Notes: a model not told the origin generated them from the sequence alone. Counted from the stretch's first letter, positions 11,217 through 23,208 are shown. The stretch: 64,000 nucleotides of DNA from Cyclaneusma minus (GCA_037179335.1 JAKZHN010000049.1:62001-126000); one strand, 5' to 3'. A program made the numbers and translations.

Positions 11217-14200
11217 ATGGGGGACTCGTCGTCGGTAGGCCAGATGTCCGTCTCGCGGTCCAAGGCTGCCGTCGCCTTCATCACCGCCATCGCCGCCGCC
11301 TACGGCGCCTACTATCTGCGCGAGACCTACCAGAGACATCAGGAGCAGTCCGGTCCCGTCGATCCCGCGCGCGCACTACGCCGTAGCAATGCCGTCCACC
11401 GCCGCCGCGATCACCGTTCCAGCGGTTCTCATGCCACTGTCGTAAATGACGAACAGCCGCGTACTGGAGGTGATGGCGCAGATGACGGGGAGCCCATGAC
11501 ACAGGCTGAAGCACTCCGATCGATACATCCGCTGGACCACGAGGAGGCCGATGGGGATCATTTCCCCCACGACGACCGTACTCTCCCAGCTACTCCACCG
11601 ACACCGCTCGAGACTAATGGTGCCGAGTGGGACGACCCTTTTGCCTCACAACATTTTGCGGCCGCAGAGGCTGACAGTGAGCCGTTTTCGATGCAACGGA
11701 ATGGCCAGAATATGCTGCAACTGCTCTATCGCACCTCAGAAGATGCGGCCCGCAAGACTTCCTACATTCATCGTGGGGTCAGTTGCAATAGCTGTGGGGT
11801 CAATCCGTTGCGTGGCATTCGGTGGCGCTGTGCGAATTGTCCCGACTATGACTTATGCGAAGCTTGTGAAGCCCCAGGCGACGCACATAAGCCAACCCAT
11901 ATCTTCTACAAAATCAAGGTGCCTGTCCAATTCCGGGGCCCCAGGGAAGCTCAGCCAGTCTGCTACTCCGGTGACCCAGATCCCCATCCAAGGACTTTGT
12001 CTCGAACTCTCATCTCGAGATTGACTGAAGAGACGTCCTTCGAACGCCCGGAGGTCGAGGCCTACTGGGAGCAATTCACCTATATGGCTAACACCCAATG
12101 GCCTGATGACCCCGACGACCTCTGTCTCGCTATCGATCGTCCTACTTTCAATAAGATATTAGTACCTTGCGGTGGAGCTCGTCACGTTGTGCCAAATCTC
12201 ATACATGACCGCATGTTCGCCTTCTATGATGCTAATGGCGATGGTTTGATTGGTTTCGCCGAGTTCCTCCATGGCCTATCATATCGTAGACAGAAACACA
12301 AACTTCGGCACGTCTTTGAGGGCTACGACATTGATGGCGATGGATACGTGGAAAGGAAGGACTTCCTTCGCATGTTTCGGGCATACTACGTTCTGTGTAA
12401 AGAAATCGAAAGGGATGTTCTGCAAGGTCAGGACGATCAGTTTCTGCCCGTTTCCGAGGTAGGAGAACTTGTGACAGGACGCCAGCCACTAAGTAGTGCT
12501 TTCGGGCGAGACGGAATATTTCCACCTCAGGCAGGAGTGCGTTCAGGCCTGGGCAAAACTAGGGACGAAAATGGAGACTGGCAAGTTTCTGATGGACGGG
12601 GCGTGGTCTCTGATAACATTAACGACCAAGGCACCAAGAAAGAGGTGCTGATAGACATCTTTTCGAAAGAATGGAAGTCCACGCATCCCACCACCCTGGG
12701 TGATGCGTACTACGCCGCGGTGGCAAACCCACCACCCGTGGAGGATCGCATCAGAGAAAACTTTGAGAGTATCCTTTCTTCTTCGGCCCGCCATCCACCG
12801 CTCCCTGAAGAGTTGCGTTCTATCGCAGCTGCAAACTTTGGACATGAGGATGCAGATGGTAATTGGAGGGTCCCTACCGAGGTAATTCACGAAGATGTAA
12901 TAGCAGTTTGTGGACAGGGCGTCACTGTATCAGAGGTACCGAAAGACAAGCGCCGTCTTATTTACGAGCATGCCTTGGCTCGACGTGCGCAGAGCCAGTC
13001 GAAAGGTCTTCAGCAAAGCGTATCTGCCGAATTACACAAGCGGTGGCAGCGTAGACAATTCTATACGGACGAAGAGGAAGGCCTGACTCCACCTCCGGAC
13101 TGGGACGAAAAGGAAGATGTACCTCAGCTGAACGGAAAGGTAGCCAAAGCTAACAAAGATACTCCGCCTGCTCCCATGTCTCCACGCTCTCAGGCTCGCT
13201 CCCGCTCGTCATCGAAGGTCAGGTTCGCCGAAGACACTGATGACTTCGAGACCCGTTCCAATGTTTCGACGTCTTCTAGAAGTGTCCCCGAGCGATGGGG
13301 AGGGATGGACATCCCCGATGCTGAAAGAGATGCCGGCAAGGAGATATTGTACCACTCCGTGCAGCAGTCCCTCAACGGGATGCTCGATCTATTATTCAAG
13401 GAGCGCGAAGACCTCGCAATCCAGTGGATGATCAGCCAGAACGAGATCGCCGAAAACGAGAAGTACCTCAAAAGCAAGGTTTTCCAGTCATACTGCAAAG
13501 CGACCATGAATATGGAGAATTTTCCACGCAGCGAACAGCTGCTAAGGCGCCAGATCAATCTGCTCTCCAGCGATGTCAGGAAACTGCAAGCGAGCATGGG
13601 TTCGGAAGACATGGGAGTGATCGAAGTCGACATTGAAGATCTCCGCCAGCGCTCCGTGAACGAGTTGCTAGCTCAATCCGGATACTCAGTGGAAGGCGTC
13701 GATCTCCCCGCCGAGAACGAGACTGACGAAAACGAGGACGTCCTAGCCAATGCCTACTTCCCGCATGGAGATCTAGTGGAAACATTGGCCTCCGCTGTTG
13801 ATAGAGAAGAAGTCTACCGCGACCCCACCCTCCCTCAATTCCGCCCCAACACCGAGCCCGCCCTCCCCCAATCACTCCCCAACACCGTCCCCACGCTTAA
13901 CCTATTGTTCAGCCCCAACAGTAACCGCACGCTCCCCCGATTTCACCCCATCATGCCCAACCAATTCGACCCCAACACCGACTACTCCCAGCCTCCGCCC
14001 CCATCCGCCGCCGAACTCGAGGAATACCGCCATCTCGAGGAATACCTTTCCTCCGGCGTCGATCACTTGTCTCTGGCAGACCGCTACAAGGGGTACATCA
14101 AGCAAGTCCAGGCCAGGGAAAAGGAAGCCAAGGCTAAGGAAACCGCCGCGCATAAGGAGGCTAAAATTAGAGATGCGCAGCTTGCGCAGGAAATCACGGA

Positions 14201-14405
14201 GATTGTGACCAAGCCGCAGAATAAGACGAAGAAGGAGGAGCTTGTGCGGCTATGGAAGTTGGAGAGGTGTCATGAGGAGGCGCAGAGGAGAGGAGGTTTT
14301 GCAAGGATCAATTATGAGGAGTTTGAGAGGGGGTTTAAGGCGGCGGAGAAGAAGGGGAAGAGGTTGGATTATTTGGGGGCGTGGATTGAGTTTTGTATTC
14401 CTTGA
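11217..14405 (+). CDS. ZZ zinc-finger and EF-hand protein, membrane-anchored, 1062 residues
   Basis: One uninterrupted frame from ATG 11217 to TGA. Order of parts: a hydrophobic segment at residues 17-33 (membrane anchor); an acidic, proline-rich linker; a ZZ zinc finger at 187-230 with the Cys/His set C190, C193, C205, C208, C214, C217, H224 and H228; and two EF-hands with full calcium loops, DANGDGLIGFAE (338-349) and DIDGDGYVERKD (371-382). A long charged region with coiled-coil character and a proline/asparagine repeat near 865-910 follows. The C-terminal module ends near LGAWIEFCIP. Proteins of this architecture are widespread in filamentous ascomycetes; calcium-dependent scaffolding is a guess. 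Intact, with codon use like its neighbours. Confidence 0.9.
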   Translation: MGDSSSVGQMSVSRSKAAVAFITAIAAAYGAYYLRETYQRHQEQSGPVDPARALRRSNAVHRRRDHRSSGSHATVVNDEQPRTGGDGADDGEPMTQAEALRSIHPLDHEEADGDHFPHDDRTLPATPPTPLETNGAEWDDPFASQHFAAAEADSEPFSMQRNGQNMLQLLYRTSEDAARKTSYIHRGVSCNSCGVNPLRGIRWRCANCPDYDLCEACEAPGDAHKPTHIFYKIKVPVQFRGPREAQPVCYSGDPDPHPRTLSRTLISRLTEETSFERPEVEAYWEQFTYMANTQWPDDPDDLCLAIDRPTFNKILVPCGGARHVVPNLIHDRMFAFYDANGDGLIGFAEFLHGLSYRRQKHKLRHVFEGYDIDGDGYVERKDFLRMFRAYYVLCKEIERDVLQGQDDQFLPVSEVGELVTGRQPLSSAFGRDGIFPPQAGVRSGLGKTRDENGDWQVSDGRGVVSDNINDQGTKKEVLIDIFSKEWKSTHPTTLGDAYYAAVANPPPVEDRIRENFESILSSSARHPPLPEELRSIAAANFGHEDADGNWRVPTEVIHEDVIAVCGQGVTVSEVPKDKRRLIYEHALARRAQSQSKGLQQSVSAELHKRWQRRQFYTDEEEGLTPPPDWDEKEDVPQLNGKVAKANKDTPPAPMSPRSQARSRSSSKVRFAEDTDDFETRSNVSTSSRSVPERWGGMDIPDAERDAGKEILYHSVQQSLNGMLDLLFKEREDLAIQWMISQNEIAENEKYLKSKVFQSYCKATMNMENFPRSEQLLRRQINLLSSDVRKLQASMGSEDMGVIEVDIEDLRQRSVNELLAQSGYSVEGVDLPAENETDENEDVLANAYFPHGDLVETLASAVDREEVYRDPTLPQFRPNTEPALPQSLPNTVPTLNLLFSPNSNRTLPRFHPIMPNQFDPNTDYSQPPPPSAAELEEYRHLEEYLSSGVDHLSLADRYKGYIKQVQAREKEAKAKETAAHKEAKIRDAQLAQEITEIVTKPQNKTKKEELVRLWKLERCHEEAQRRGGFARINYEEFERGFKAAEKKGKRLDYLGAWIEFCIP

Positions 14406-16129
14406 TTTGGGGTAAGAGAGATGGTATGTGAGTGATTGCTTTTATCAATACGATATTGATATGGCGGAGAAGCAAGCTTCGGGGAGATGGGTTTGAAAGG
14501 GGGAGAAGGATGACGCCCTTGTCATGAATCAACAATACAGAAGCCATGTTTGGCGTTTAGTGAGAGAAAACACAGACCGAACGGGTCTTGGGAGCGAGCG
14601 ATTGCATTTGTTTATCGTTTTTCTCCCTTGGCTTTTCGGTCGAACAGCGATACCAAGACATGCATTGGAGGCGTTTTAGCACTTTTGGCAGGGAAGCCTG
14701 GTAGGGTATTGCCTAGGTTGCACAAAACACAGCATTTGGGGGTGTGCGGGGGTATTGTACATTACGGTCTTTGCCGCGGTCGGTCTCTGAGAGAAATGAA
14801 ACATGGGATTATGAAAATTGAGGTCTTGAGCTTGTTATGATGTGAATCTCAGGTGAAATTTTGATCACGTGTCACGGTGTCGGCACAACTACGTCCTTGT
14901 GAGCAATACTTGGGACGGAGACTGTGGGTAGGTATACAAGGACCTTGACCGTCCCCTCTCCTTCTCCTTCTCCAGAAGAGCTGCTGTTCTTGCCGCTGAA
15001 CATGTGAGTTCTCTGGACTCGTGTCTGTTCTCCCGTACCTAGGTGTATCCAAGGGTAAATTTTGCTTCACTTCTCTTTCGTTCTTTTCTCATATGGATGT
15101 TCGGATGTTCGAAGAGTATTCAGGATTCCTCGTGGTATCTGCTGTCATCTCTCCTTGTCTGGTGTCGAGCGGTCTTCGTGCTGCCGCTCCGCTCCACTCA
15201 TTAATGGCATGGTGTGAAATCTGGATGATGGACAATGGACTAGGCCTGAGCAGGCTGAACTTCTGTTTCGGCCTTCGGGCACCCTAGTATGCTCAAGGCG
15301 AAGTTTGCCGGAGTCGAATGGTGTTTCTAGCTGGGGCCCCTGCCAGGCGTATCAGAGAATTCTTTGGCTGAGTTGGAAAAAACACTTCTTTCTCGTGGCT
15401 TTTATAGACATCTTGCGATCTCGAGTCATGCTTGAAGAGATACGAAAGCTAAGGGGGAGTGAGGCCTAGACTGTGTCATCACGCGATATCGTTCAGGTAG
15501 GCAGCTGGAGTGAGCACCGAGCAGGCATATAAAGACCTCTTCCCCTAGCTGAACTTTTTCTTCACCGACACACGGTGTTGTAGTTCCCGGAATAGATATT
15601 TTTGGTCTAGACTCTCTTGTGCGATTTCGACGCGCCAAAACGAACCCCTTTATGGATGTTTGACTTCTCTTTCACAGTCTTTCCTCATCTTTGGCTCTGG
15701 AGATTCGACTGAGCCCACTGTAGTTTGAGATCGCTCCCGTCGTATGTTAGTCGCTGCTGCCGATCTATCTTCTCGCCCCGGCTTCCTCTCATAGACTGAA
15801 TGGCGCGAGAGCCAATGTTGAGACCCATGCTGGTTTCATATTCTACGTATTCTCAGCGCAAAGCAGACTGCTTGAAACGGGATCTCTTGGATATTCCGAT
15901 GCATATGTCAGGTTTCTTGCTTGGAGCGGAAGATCTCCCCTGGTTAGCTTACTAAGCCTTCTACTACAGTGCTACGTGGGCGGAGGCCAAGTCATGGTTT
16001 AAGCTGTGGCGGTTAGGAGCAGGCATATCTGATCACGTGCTTGACTTGGCTGCGCGAGTAGAGTCTAAAATCTATATAAGGAGCTCTAGCGTCGGGCGTT
16101 TCCTTCTCTAAGGAACATATTCACCATCG
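14406..16129. other. gene-poor stretch
   Basis: About 1.7 kb with only short chance frames. Several stop-ridden pyrimidine-rich pieces, but no gene, RNA or repeat that I can support. Confidence 0.45.
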
Positions 16130-16159
16130 AACTAACGACATCCTCTAGAAAGAGGTCAG

Positions 16160-16779
16160 GTCTGAATGTGTGTCGAGTTGTTTCGTGACAAAAATAGGTT
16201 TCACGCAACATTTATTGAAACGGATATTTTGGATCCGAATTATAAGCTGAAGGCGTTGTACGGCTATTTTAATGTTATTTCGATATTGCTTATACATTAT
16301 CAATGGAATTGGGATATTCAAGTCGAGGCTTTAAAGCAAATGGTGAAATTGTCAAAACCAAAGGCGACGATAGTGTGAGTATTTCCCGGTTGTCTAATCC
16401 TCTAAATTAATGCTATCTCTATCCGACAAAGCTCTGCTCGTTACATAAACGCAAAAAAAAGGATGCTGACGGCAAAAGGCGACAAAGACTTCACTGTAGG
16501 AAACAATCCAGCATATAAGCAGCCAAATACCAACTATGGCGAAAAGCCTAGCTATTGGCATAATATAGACAGCTTCCAGCGCATATGGGATTAAATCGGC
16601 GAAAAACCAGGCATAAACTGGCTAAATAAAGCGCAATACAAACGCTGGAAAAATGTAAAATACAAACTGGACGAAATTGCCTACCTGGAAAAAAATGCGA
16701 GAATGCTTCAATTCGTGGTAAATCGAATCGACTGGGAATCACAAAATCACTCCAGAAATCAGGATAATTTCATGTGACA
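16160..16779 (+). pseudogene. C-terminal remnant of a fungal SAM-dependent methyltransferase, RIP-damaged
   Basis: Frame from 16166 matches the second half of the small-molecule methyltransferases often found in fungal secondary-metabolite clusters. It reads ELFRDKNRFHATFIE, DILDPN, YFNVISILLIHYQWNW and KQMVKLSKPKATIV, then a donor GTGAGT at 16375. A second exon resumes near 16463 with SYWHNIDSFQRIWD. Next is TAA 16592-16594 where relatives have Gln, then IGEKPG, and the conserved end MLQFVVNRID. The SAM-binding N-terminal half is absent. The sequence is enriched in A and T, and the stop fits CAA to TAA, so RIP or a similar C-to-T process is likely. Not functional. Confidence 0.65.
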
Positions 16780-16925
16780 TGGCTGGTCTCCAACTAAATT
16801 TCTCGGTGATCTCAAGCTTTTGGGTGCGCACATAACCTCCAAGCTTCCACAGCTTTTGATCGATCCTGCGCTGCACCTCTCATAACTATTTATGCCAGGG
16901 ATCATCGCTGAAGTCCATGTGCGCC

Positions 16926-17153
16926 TCAGTGATCGAAGGCTGCTAGCCCGAGTGTTCGGATGTCCACCACGTGGGTCTTGCTTGCTGTGGTGATTTGCAT
17001 CTGTATGCCTGTAATTGTCCCGCATCTGGGGAGATTTTCTCCCTCCAGCAGACCGAGGAAAGGCGCTGGGCGATCGACGGGTAGATCCTGGCAGTCTCTG
17101 ATCACTTGCTCAACCGAATGAAGAGCGTCGATGACTTCGGTGACTGAGCTAGA
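16926..17153 (-). pseudogene. fragment of a 3'-5' exonuclease (RNase D-like) domain protein
   Basis: A minus-strand frame of about 75 codons reads SSVTEVIDALHSVEQ, then PFLGLLEGENLPRCGTITGIQ, then THVVDIRTLGLAAFDH, followed by TGA 16926-16928. This resembles the start of the fungal 3'-5' exonuclease domain, in which relatives carry D-x-E-G before the R-x-G segment. Here the first Asp position reads Leu, so the catalytic site would be lost. No start or downstream catalytic motifs are found. Fragment only, by recognition from memory. Confidence 0.45.
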
Positions 17154-18161
17154 CGGGGATAGGCTTCAATCCAGAGGGTCTCGACAAGGATTTGGTAGCT
17201 GACGGACTTCGAGAAGAACGAAACAAAATTTCTGTTAAGCCTGACATAGTGGAGGTAAAAGTGGTCGGGAACCAACCTATGCGGACAAATATGTGCAGTT
17301 GACGGATTTCGAAGAATATTGAATTGATGTGTGCCGGGATGCCTGCGAGACTCGCTCCCTGCGCTCTCGATAGCCCTTCCTATCTCTCACGCCGTTGGGT
17401 TTGAGGTCAGAGAAACTACGAGAAAATGATTTTGATTAATTGATGGTATCAATAGCACAACAACTGTAAATCAAGCAAGGATAAGTGAGCCCTTGCGTCG
17501 TTTTCACCAAATTTCAAAATCGAATTCGATGGTCTGATCTACATGAAACCACAGAAGAACGCCACATTCTCACTCCAGATCCGGCTCCGGGCCTGGATAT
17601 CCAAGTCCCACATCCCAAACTCCGATTCTGATCCCCTTAACTGCCTCATCTTGTAGCAAAATGGAAAGTCCGTCTATGAAATGGAACACGCGAAAGCAGC
17701 AGCTACCTAAATTATCCGCCCAAGTGCCCAGAAGTGCCCTTTGTCATCGATGTCGACGGAATCGTATGAAGATGCCGCACCCCTTGACCTTTGCACAAGT
17801 CAGTAACGTTCCTTGGAGTTGTTGCCTTCTAGTCTTGTCTTACGATAGTCATTCTCTTTCGAATTGGGTTGGCATCCGGTATCCACTACCAATGTTCTTC
17901 GCCGAACTCCGACTCCCATGGATCTAGAGCCAGATCACACGGCGGAATTGGTCGCTCGCAGGTCCATGTGCCATGCACCCAGCTCGAGAACACATGAATA
18001 AAGATACTGTCAACACAAACAATGACAAAGTGGAAGAACTTGTTATGAGTACCCAGTGTTTTGGAGAAAGGACGGAAATTGTTTTACGCTTGGCATGGCA
18101 TTAAGCACTCATTCAAACAATTTTCGATCGAGTGATGGTTCAAAAGACACTTGATTGCTAC
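17154..18161. other. gene-poor stretch with possible coding debris
   Basis: About 1 kb. On the minus strand near 17550-17640 a frame reads IRIGVWDVGLGYPGPEPDLE before a stop, which looks like protein debris but matches nothing I recognise. The helicase gene ends at 18162. No intact gene supported. Confidence 0.3.
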
Positions 18162-21132
18162 CTAATTTCTTGCTACTTGTAATCTCCGCATGGAGTACCC
18201 CAGTTGCACCGCGTATGCTAAGATCGGGTCACTGTAATCGGCAGGGAAAGTGGTTACTCGTTTCCAGTCCTTTAGAATCCGAAACTTCTTTGCCACCACT
18301 GTCGTTGGATCCTTTCTGCAACCATCAATATCACCAACGATTATCAACGTCGTTATCATTCTTGTCATGGCAACATTTGCCCGCTCAGGAGTAGCAAGAA
18401 AACCTGGACCGGCCACACTGTCGAATACCATATCCACAAATAAATGTGGAAGCTCTCGTCCCTGGAACGAATCGGCCGTATGCACGTTGTCTGTAATGCA
18501 TGGAATTTCGCCAGTTGTTTGTCGCATGTTCTCGAAGATCTTGGTGTAAAGGTCGGCCTGAGACTTGTGCAAACACAAAAGGAGCATATTTGCAAGTCTC
18601 CAACCAAACACTTCTCTGGCGTGCAGCATCATTCTCACCATCCTCTGGAAATTTCCGAGATTGTACTTGGACGGGTTACCGGGGAGTTTGTTGGTCACCC
18701 CGTTCGGGATATTGATGAACCGCGGCCTTGTGATTGCTCTCTTGCCAGCCAACAAGTCGTCGAAGTTGTACTTGTCCTGGAGAAATTCCTCCCGGGAGAC
18801 GGCGTCCGGCCAATTGTCCGCCAAGCGGAAGCCAGGCTCGTCCGGAACGAAGCACTCTTTCCCCTTGTAATCGGTCAGGTTTCCGAGCTCGTCGAGGCCC
18901 GGTGGGAACCTCATTTGGACGTCTTGGTTGAGATATGGCCAAGAGTTCTCCAGCTGCCGGCACAGATATGACTTGTTCAGCTGACCGCTGTACTGGTTGG
19001 TGACCTCGTTGTTGCGGCCAAGCGTGTTCATCGTCATCACGGTTGGAGGGAGTTGTGCCGCGTCTCCGGCGAGAATCAGGGCCGTTTCTCCATGCCAGAC
19101 ATTGAGTACATCCGCGTCGGTGGCAGCGCCAGCCTCGTCCACCCCCACTACACCTGCCTTGAACCTTTCCGCGAATCCTCGTCTTGCAGAGGCACATGTT
19201 GTAATGACAAGCATGATAACCTCCTCCATCAGGTATGCCATACATTCCTCGATTTTCTGGCGGTAAATCGGTCTCCAATTTGCGTCTCTTCGGGCCATTG
19301 GCTTGAGGAGGGCGATGCGCAGTGAGCCGAACCTTTGTCGGAGCGTGGCGTACATTGGATTCGAAGATTGGCAGGCACCAACTATCCGCAGCACATGCTC
19401 TGCGAGGCTATGGTCCGGCTGGAATCGGTCGGTGGGAATGGGGGTCACTGGCCCTTCTCTCCAGGCTTGTGGATTCGCCGGATCGAATCGAAGAACGGCG
19501 TTGACCTCCTCGGCCCTGTGGTTCAGCTTCACCCAAAGTATCTCGTCGGCGTACTTGCTCGAGGGCCAGACGTCGCGGATGACCTTAGCCACTCTTGCAG
19601 CCAGCCCGTCTTTCGCAGTTTTGGCGGCTGCAGCGAGTCTCCCCTTGTGACCAATCGCCACGGTGCGTACCATCAGCCAGACTAGCACCCAGATCTTTCC
19701 GCTACCGCCAGCTCCGACCAAGAGAAGGAGAAACTCAGGGACTCGAGTAAGGAAGTCGAGCTTCGCACGTTGGTTGGGCGTAAGCACGCGATCGAAGGCC
19801 TGGTATAGATCGGACGAGGGCGGGTACTGGTCAAGATGTAACATGTCTGTCACAATCATCCTCGGTGCGCAACAACCCATCATCATATGGCGCTTTGTTG
19901 CTCCACCCTTGACGTTGTGCACGTGGTTAGTCAGATGATATGGAATTGATCCCCCAGAATCCTGGGAGAAATTTGATCCCCCATCATCCGCGTCTTTCGG
20001 TGCCCAACCGATCTCATTTCTCATCCTTCCTGGGAAGGTCAGTTCATTCACTGCGTTCATATGGATCCTTGTTGATTCCAAATTTTCGCACCCAATGATC
20101 TGGATGCTGACGCAAGCCTGCGGGTTGGGGTTGTTGATATCCGTGATCGGAATTCTACGGTTGTCGTCCCAAAGCACCGTTCTTTGCTGGACCAGGTCGT
20201 ACCCACTCCTTTGCTTGCACCTGCATCGCAGCAAGTGAGTGCCCTTGTGCGCCATTTCCCGCGCTTCCATCACGATTGCTTCCCACTCATGGTCGCTGTC
20301 TGTGTCGTTGGAGCCCAAGCTGATCTTGATCACCAAAGTTTGTCCGCACTGGAGAGATCGCTGGGTGAGTAGTTCGAGATCGCCGATGGGCAAGTAGGCG
20401 GAAACTATGTACCACGATGGCAGGACAAAGGCATTTGATTGGATATTCGTCGTGAGGAATGCCTTGATCGTGTAGTTTCCGAGCTTGACCCACTCCGGCA
20501 ACATGTAGGCGACATCATAGAAATGGCCGAAGCCAGCCACCAACGCATAGTCTGGCCAAGTCATGAAGCGGTTGAGGTACAGCATCCGAAAGCTGTTCTC
20601 CTCAAATCGTCTGACTGTTGGGACAGTGGCAGCACCTCTCGCCATGTGCCGGCCAACCTTTCCAAAGTTGAATGAAGTCCTATATTTGTTGACGTGAGGC
20701 TCCATGACCGACTCTTCATCAATGTCAAGGTCCATAGGCATTGTCTGAGAATCTACGGCGGGTGGGGTAGCGGATGTGGGACTGTATGCTACCACTGCGT
20801 CTGTTTGTTCAACCACACCCGGGATATCTGAGGGGCGGGTCTGTGAAAACTCATCTCGAGTTGCATCAACAGTTGGCCTATGAGGTGCAGGCCGTACGTA
20901 GTACCCCATTACCCGGTCGAGCGGCTGCGGGGGAGATGGTGTCGGTGGAGGAGGTGGCTCAGGGGACAAAATCTCATCTCCAAGAGTTTGGGGATCACGG
21001 TCACCATCTCTGGTTGGTTACGTTTAGCATATACAAAGCATGGCAGATGTCATGACACTCACCCTGTCCTTGTCCAGCGTCAGTCTCGGTGTAAGGCACC
21101 GACAGGCCAGAGGAATCTGAACAGGTCGACAT
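18162..21132 (-). CDS. SF1 (UPF1-like) helicase-family protein, 971 residues, with altered motif I
   Basis: Exon 1 is 21063-21132 (ATG at 21130-21132, MSTCSDSSGLSVPYTETDAG). Exon 2 is 18162-21007. The donor is GTGAGT, and the acceptor CAGAG joins the phase-1 frame. Residues 37-60 are proline-rich. Helicase motifs: motif I GAGGSGKI (about 455-462), motif II DEAG (647-650), motif III GDAAQLPP (671-678), an MRFPP element like the UPF1 RMHP region, TADSFQGREL (867-876) and motif VI NVAMTRMI (901-908). Motif I has Ile where Ser/Thr normally contacts magnesium. Motif VI lacks the usual second basic residue. The frame is otherwise open over 2.8 kb. It may be a nucleic-acid-binding protein with weak or no ATPase activity, or an early pseudogene. 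Family firm, role unknown. Confidence 0.8.
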
Positions 21133-21826
21133 CTTGCGCAGCTGCGGTAAGTATGCGCTTCAATCACCAGCAGAGCCTTGGGCTGTATTGATTGCAGTGC
21201 GCAGAAGTCCACTGTGTGAGAGTGTGAGTTGAGGGTGAAGAAGGTCTGCGCGTGGGGAGATGCGCGCAGTTGGAGTGGGGGAGTATGAAAGAGGAAGAGA
21301 AAGGGAATAGGATCGTTGGAGAAAGAGGTTGCTTAAGTATTTGCGCTTCTGGCGCTAGCGCCGAAATGGGAGGCGAGGTGAGCTAGCGCGTCAAATTGTT
21401 TGCTGTCCCTAATCTTCAGATGTCGCCAAACCCTTTGCTTCCTCTTTACCGCCAAAGGCCTGCTGCTGTTTCCACACACACTGCTGTCAAATTTCATGCC
21501 TTGTTGTCACCACCAGAAGCCGGGGAACATGATTTGTTGCGTCCACAACTTCCGGGATAGATGCTGTCTTTGGTCCTTCGATACTTAGTGCAGGTCCTCA
21601 TTCTACTATTGAGGCGGTGGTGCTATGGAAAGAAAGGGATGTAGCGGAGCTTATGGATGGATCTGACATGGTAGTAGTGATAAGGCATTCCCAGAGGTCC
21701 CAGGCACAAGGCGACATTACGAGTCCCGAATCCTACCTTCCGCCGGCGTCAGTACTGGGAATAGCTCCAACTTTGCAGCTGCGAAGGCTGCAATTCTGAT
21801 TGGTGGCGCTTGGGCCAGTTAGCCAA
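21133..21826. other. upstream region of the helicase gene
   Basis: About 700 bases between the helicase start and the decayed genes. It includes a GGCGCTAGCGCC inverted repeat near 21351-21362. No gene supported. Confidence 0.4.
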
Positions 21827-22783
21827 TCACCGTCCTAGAACCGTCCCAAAACCAAAAACCGTCCCAGAACCATCAATACATGGCCACCCAGAACAGGCGC
21901 GCCCCCTTAGGTAGTCGGGCCAAGGCCCCTCATATGCGTGGTCATGATTTGGTTCATAGCGAGAATCATCCAACTCATTTTCGTCTCGCTCGGAGTCCTC
22001 CCAAGATTCCCAAGCTGACATGGGGATGTAGTAATAAGTGATCAATTTTTGTCTCGGATCCTCCAAGTGTACTTGGGCTTTCTCAAAGTCTTCTCAGTAC
22101 TCCCAGGCTGGAATGGTGCAGAAAAAGTCTGTAATCAACCGTTGTCTAAACATTTGACGAATTAGTCAACTTGTTCGAGCTTCAACACTAACGTATAATT
22201 GATAACTTACCTGGTAAATCTGATTGTCTTCGTCTTCTCGTAGCACGTTAAGGCTGCATTAAACATGATCTCCGAGGTTATCTGGGTTATAAGCAGCTCC
22301 GCGTTTGTCCCGATCATCCGTTTGAAATTGACGAGAACAAGCTGGTCGTGGAATCGTAATTTTTGTAAGGTGAAAGACCTTGACGGCAGGCGATTTGGCA
22401 ATTATGAGTTAGCGATATAGAGATTAAAAATGACTGTGAGTATGGCACATACACTGTAAGGCTTCGTAGTCATTCTTGTTAAGAAAGGCCCCACTTCGAT
22501 CCATCCACTCGGGCATGGGCGGAGAATTCGCCTTATGAACACCGAATTGGTCGAATCTGCTATTTGGGGGATAATCCTCATATTGACTAACCAGGACTCT
22601 TGTGGCTAACCGGAGGATAATCCAACTCCATTTTTTGATGCCACGCTCTGCGGCATAAGGGGATTTGTGGATAGTGGCGAACGCTGCGAGGACATCTTCT
22701 TTTTGCCGACCACCGGTATCACACCTTCCACCAGGGGAGTAGTGAGTACCTCTCTTCCTAGCCTTCGTCTCTATCGGCCCTTG
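21827..22783 (-). pseudogene. unrecognised multi-exon gene, probably decayed (paralogue A)
   Basis: Three coding-like blocks on the minus strand. Block 1 (22454-22783) includes HKSPYAAERGIKKWSW and PPMPEWMDRSGAFLNKNDYE. Block 2 (about 22211-22380) includes QLVLVNFKRMIGTNAELLIT and ends at donor GTAAGT. Block 3 (21827-22145) begins at a TAG acceptor. The 2-to-3 splice restores Arg, giving RQRLITDFFCTIPAWEY. Block 3 has TGA 22094-22096 where the related copy has Trp. The frame then continues with a second RQKLITYYYIPMSAWESWED, so the module is tandemly repeated. The 1-to-2 splice does not keep frame by my reading. The family is not recognised. Confidence 0.4.
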
Positions 22784-23208
22784 AAATCAACCTCTGGAGA
22801 TATGTCTTGCAAGACGCCGGCATGTAAGCCACGTCTTGGACAGCGTTCTAAACGAACATGAACGATAACAAAGTCAATAGTCTCTGATATTTAATATACA
22901 TATCTATCACATTCACGCGGAAGAACGAAAGGAGGCCCTGGCTTCTTCGGTAAAAGCAAACTGAATTGAAGCAATAACCTTAGTTTTGCTAAACCTATCC
23001 ACCCTTGCCGTAATGATCGCCACGGGAAGGACTGCGCTTCTTCTGTATGTTAGATAGACGATAGCTAGAAGAAGATATGGACAAACGCCAGGGAATGGCT
23101 TCATTGGCTTGCGAGCAGGGAGAGACTCTACCAGTCCTGGAAAGCTGCGGTCATTGATAAAAGAGCTTGAAATCCATGACAACGAGAGTGCTTTACCATT
23201 CGCTCTTG
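22784..23208. other. spacer between the two related decayed genes
   Basis: About 420 bases without a supported gene. Open frames here are short and lack start and splice signals. Confidence 0.35.

Noticed and set aside
17661..17927. Possible Zn2Cys6 zinc cluster (CHRCRRNRMK) on the plus strand
   Set aside because: Only part of the cysteine pattern is present, there is no further cysteine spacing, and the frame runs into unrelated sequence.
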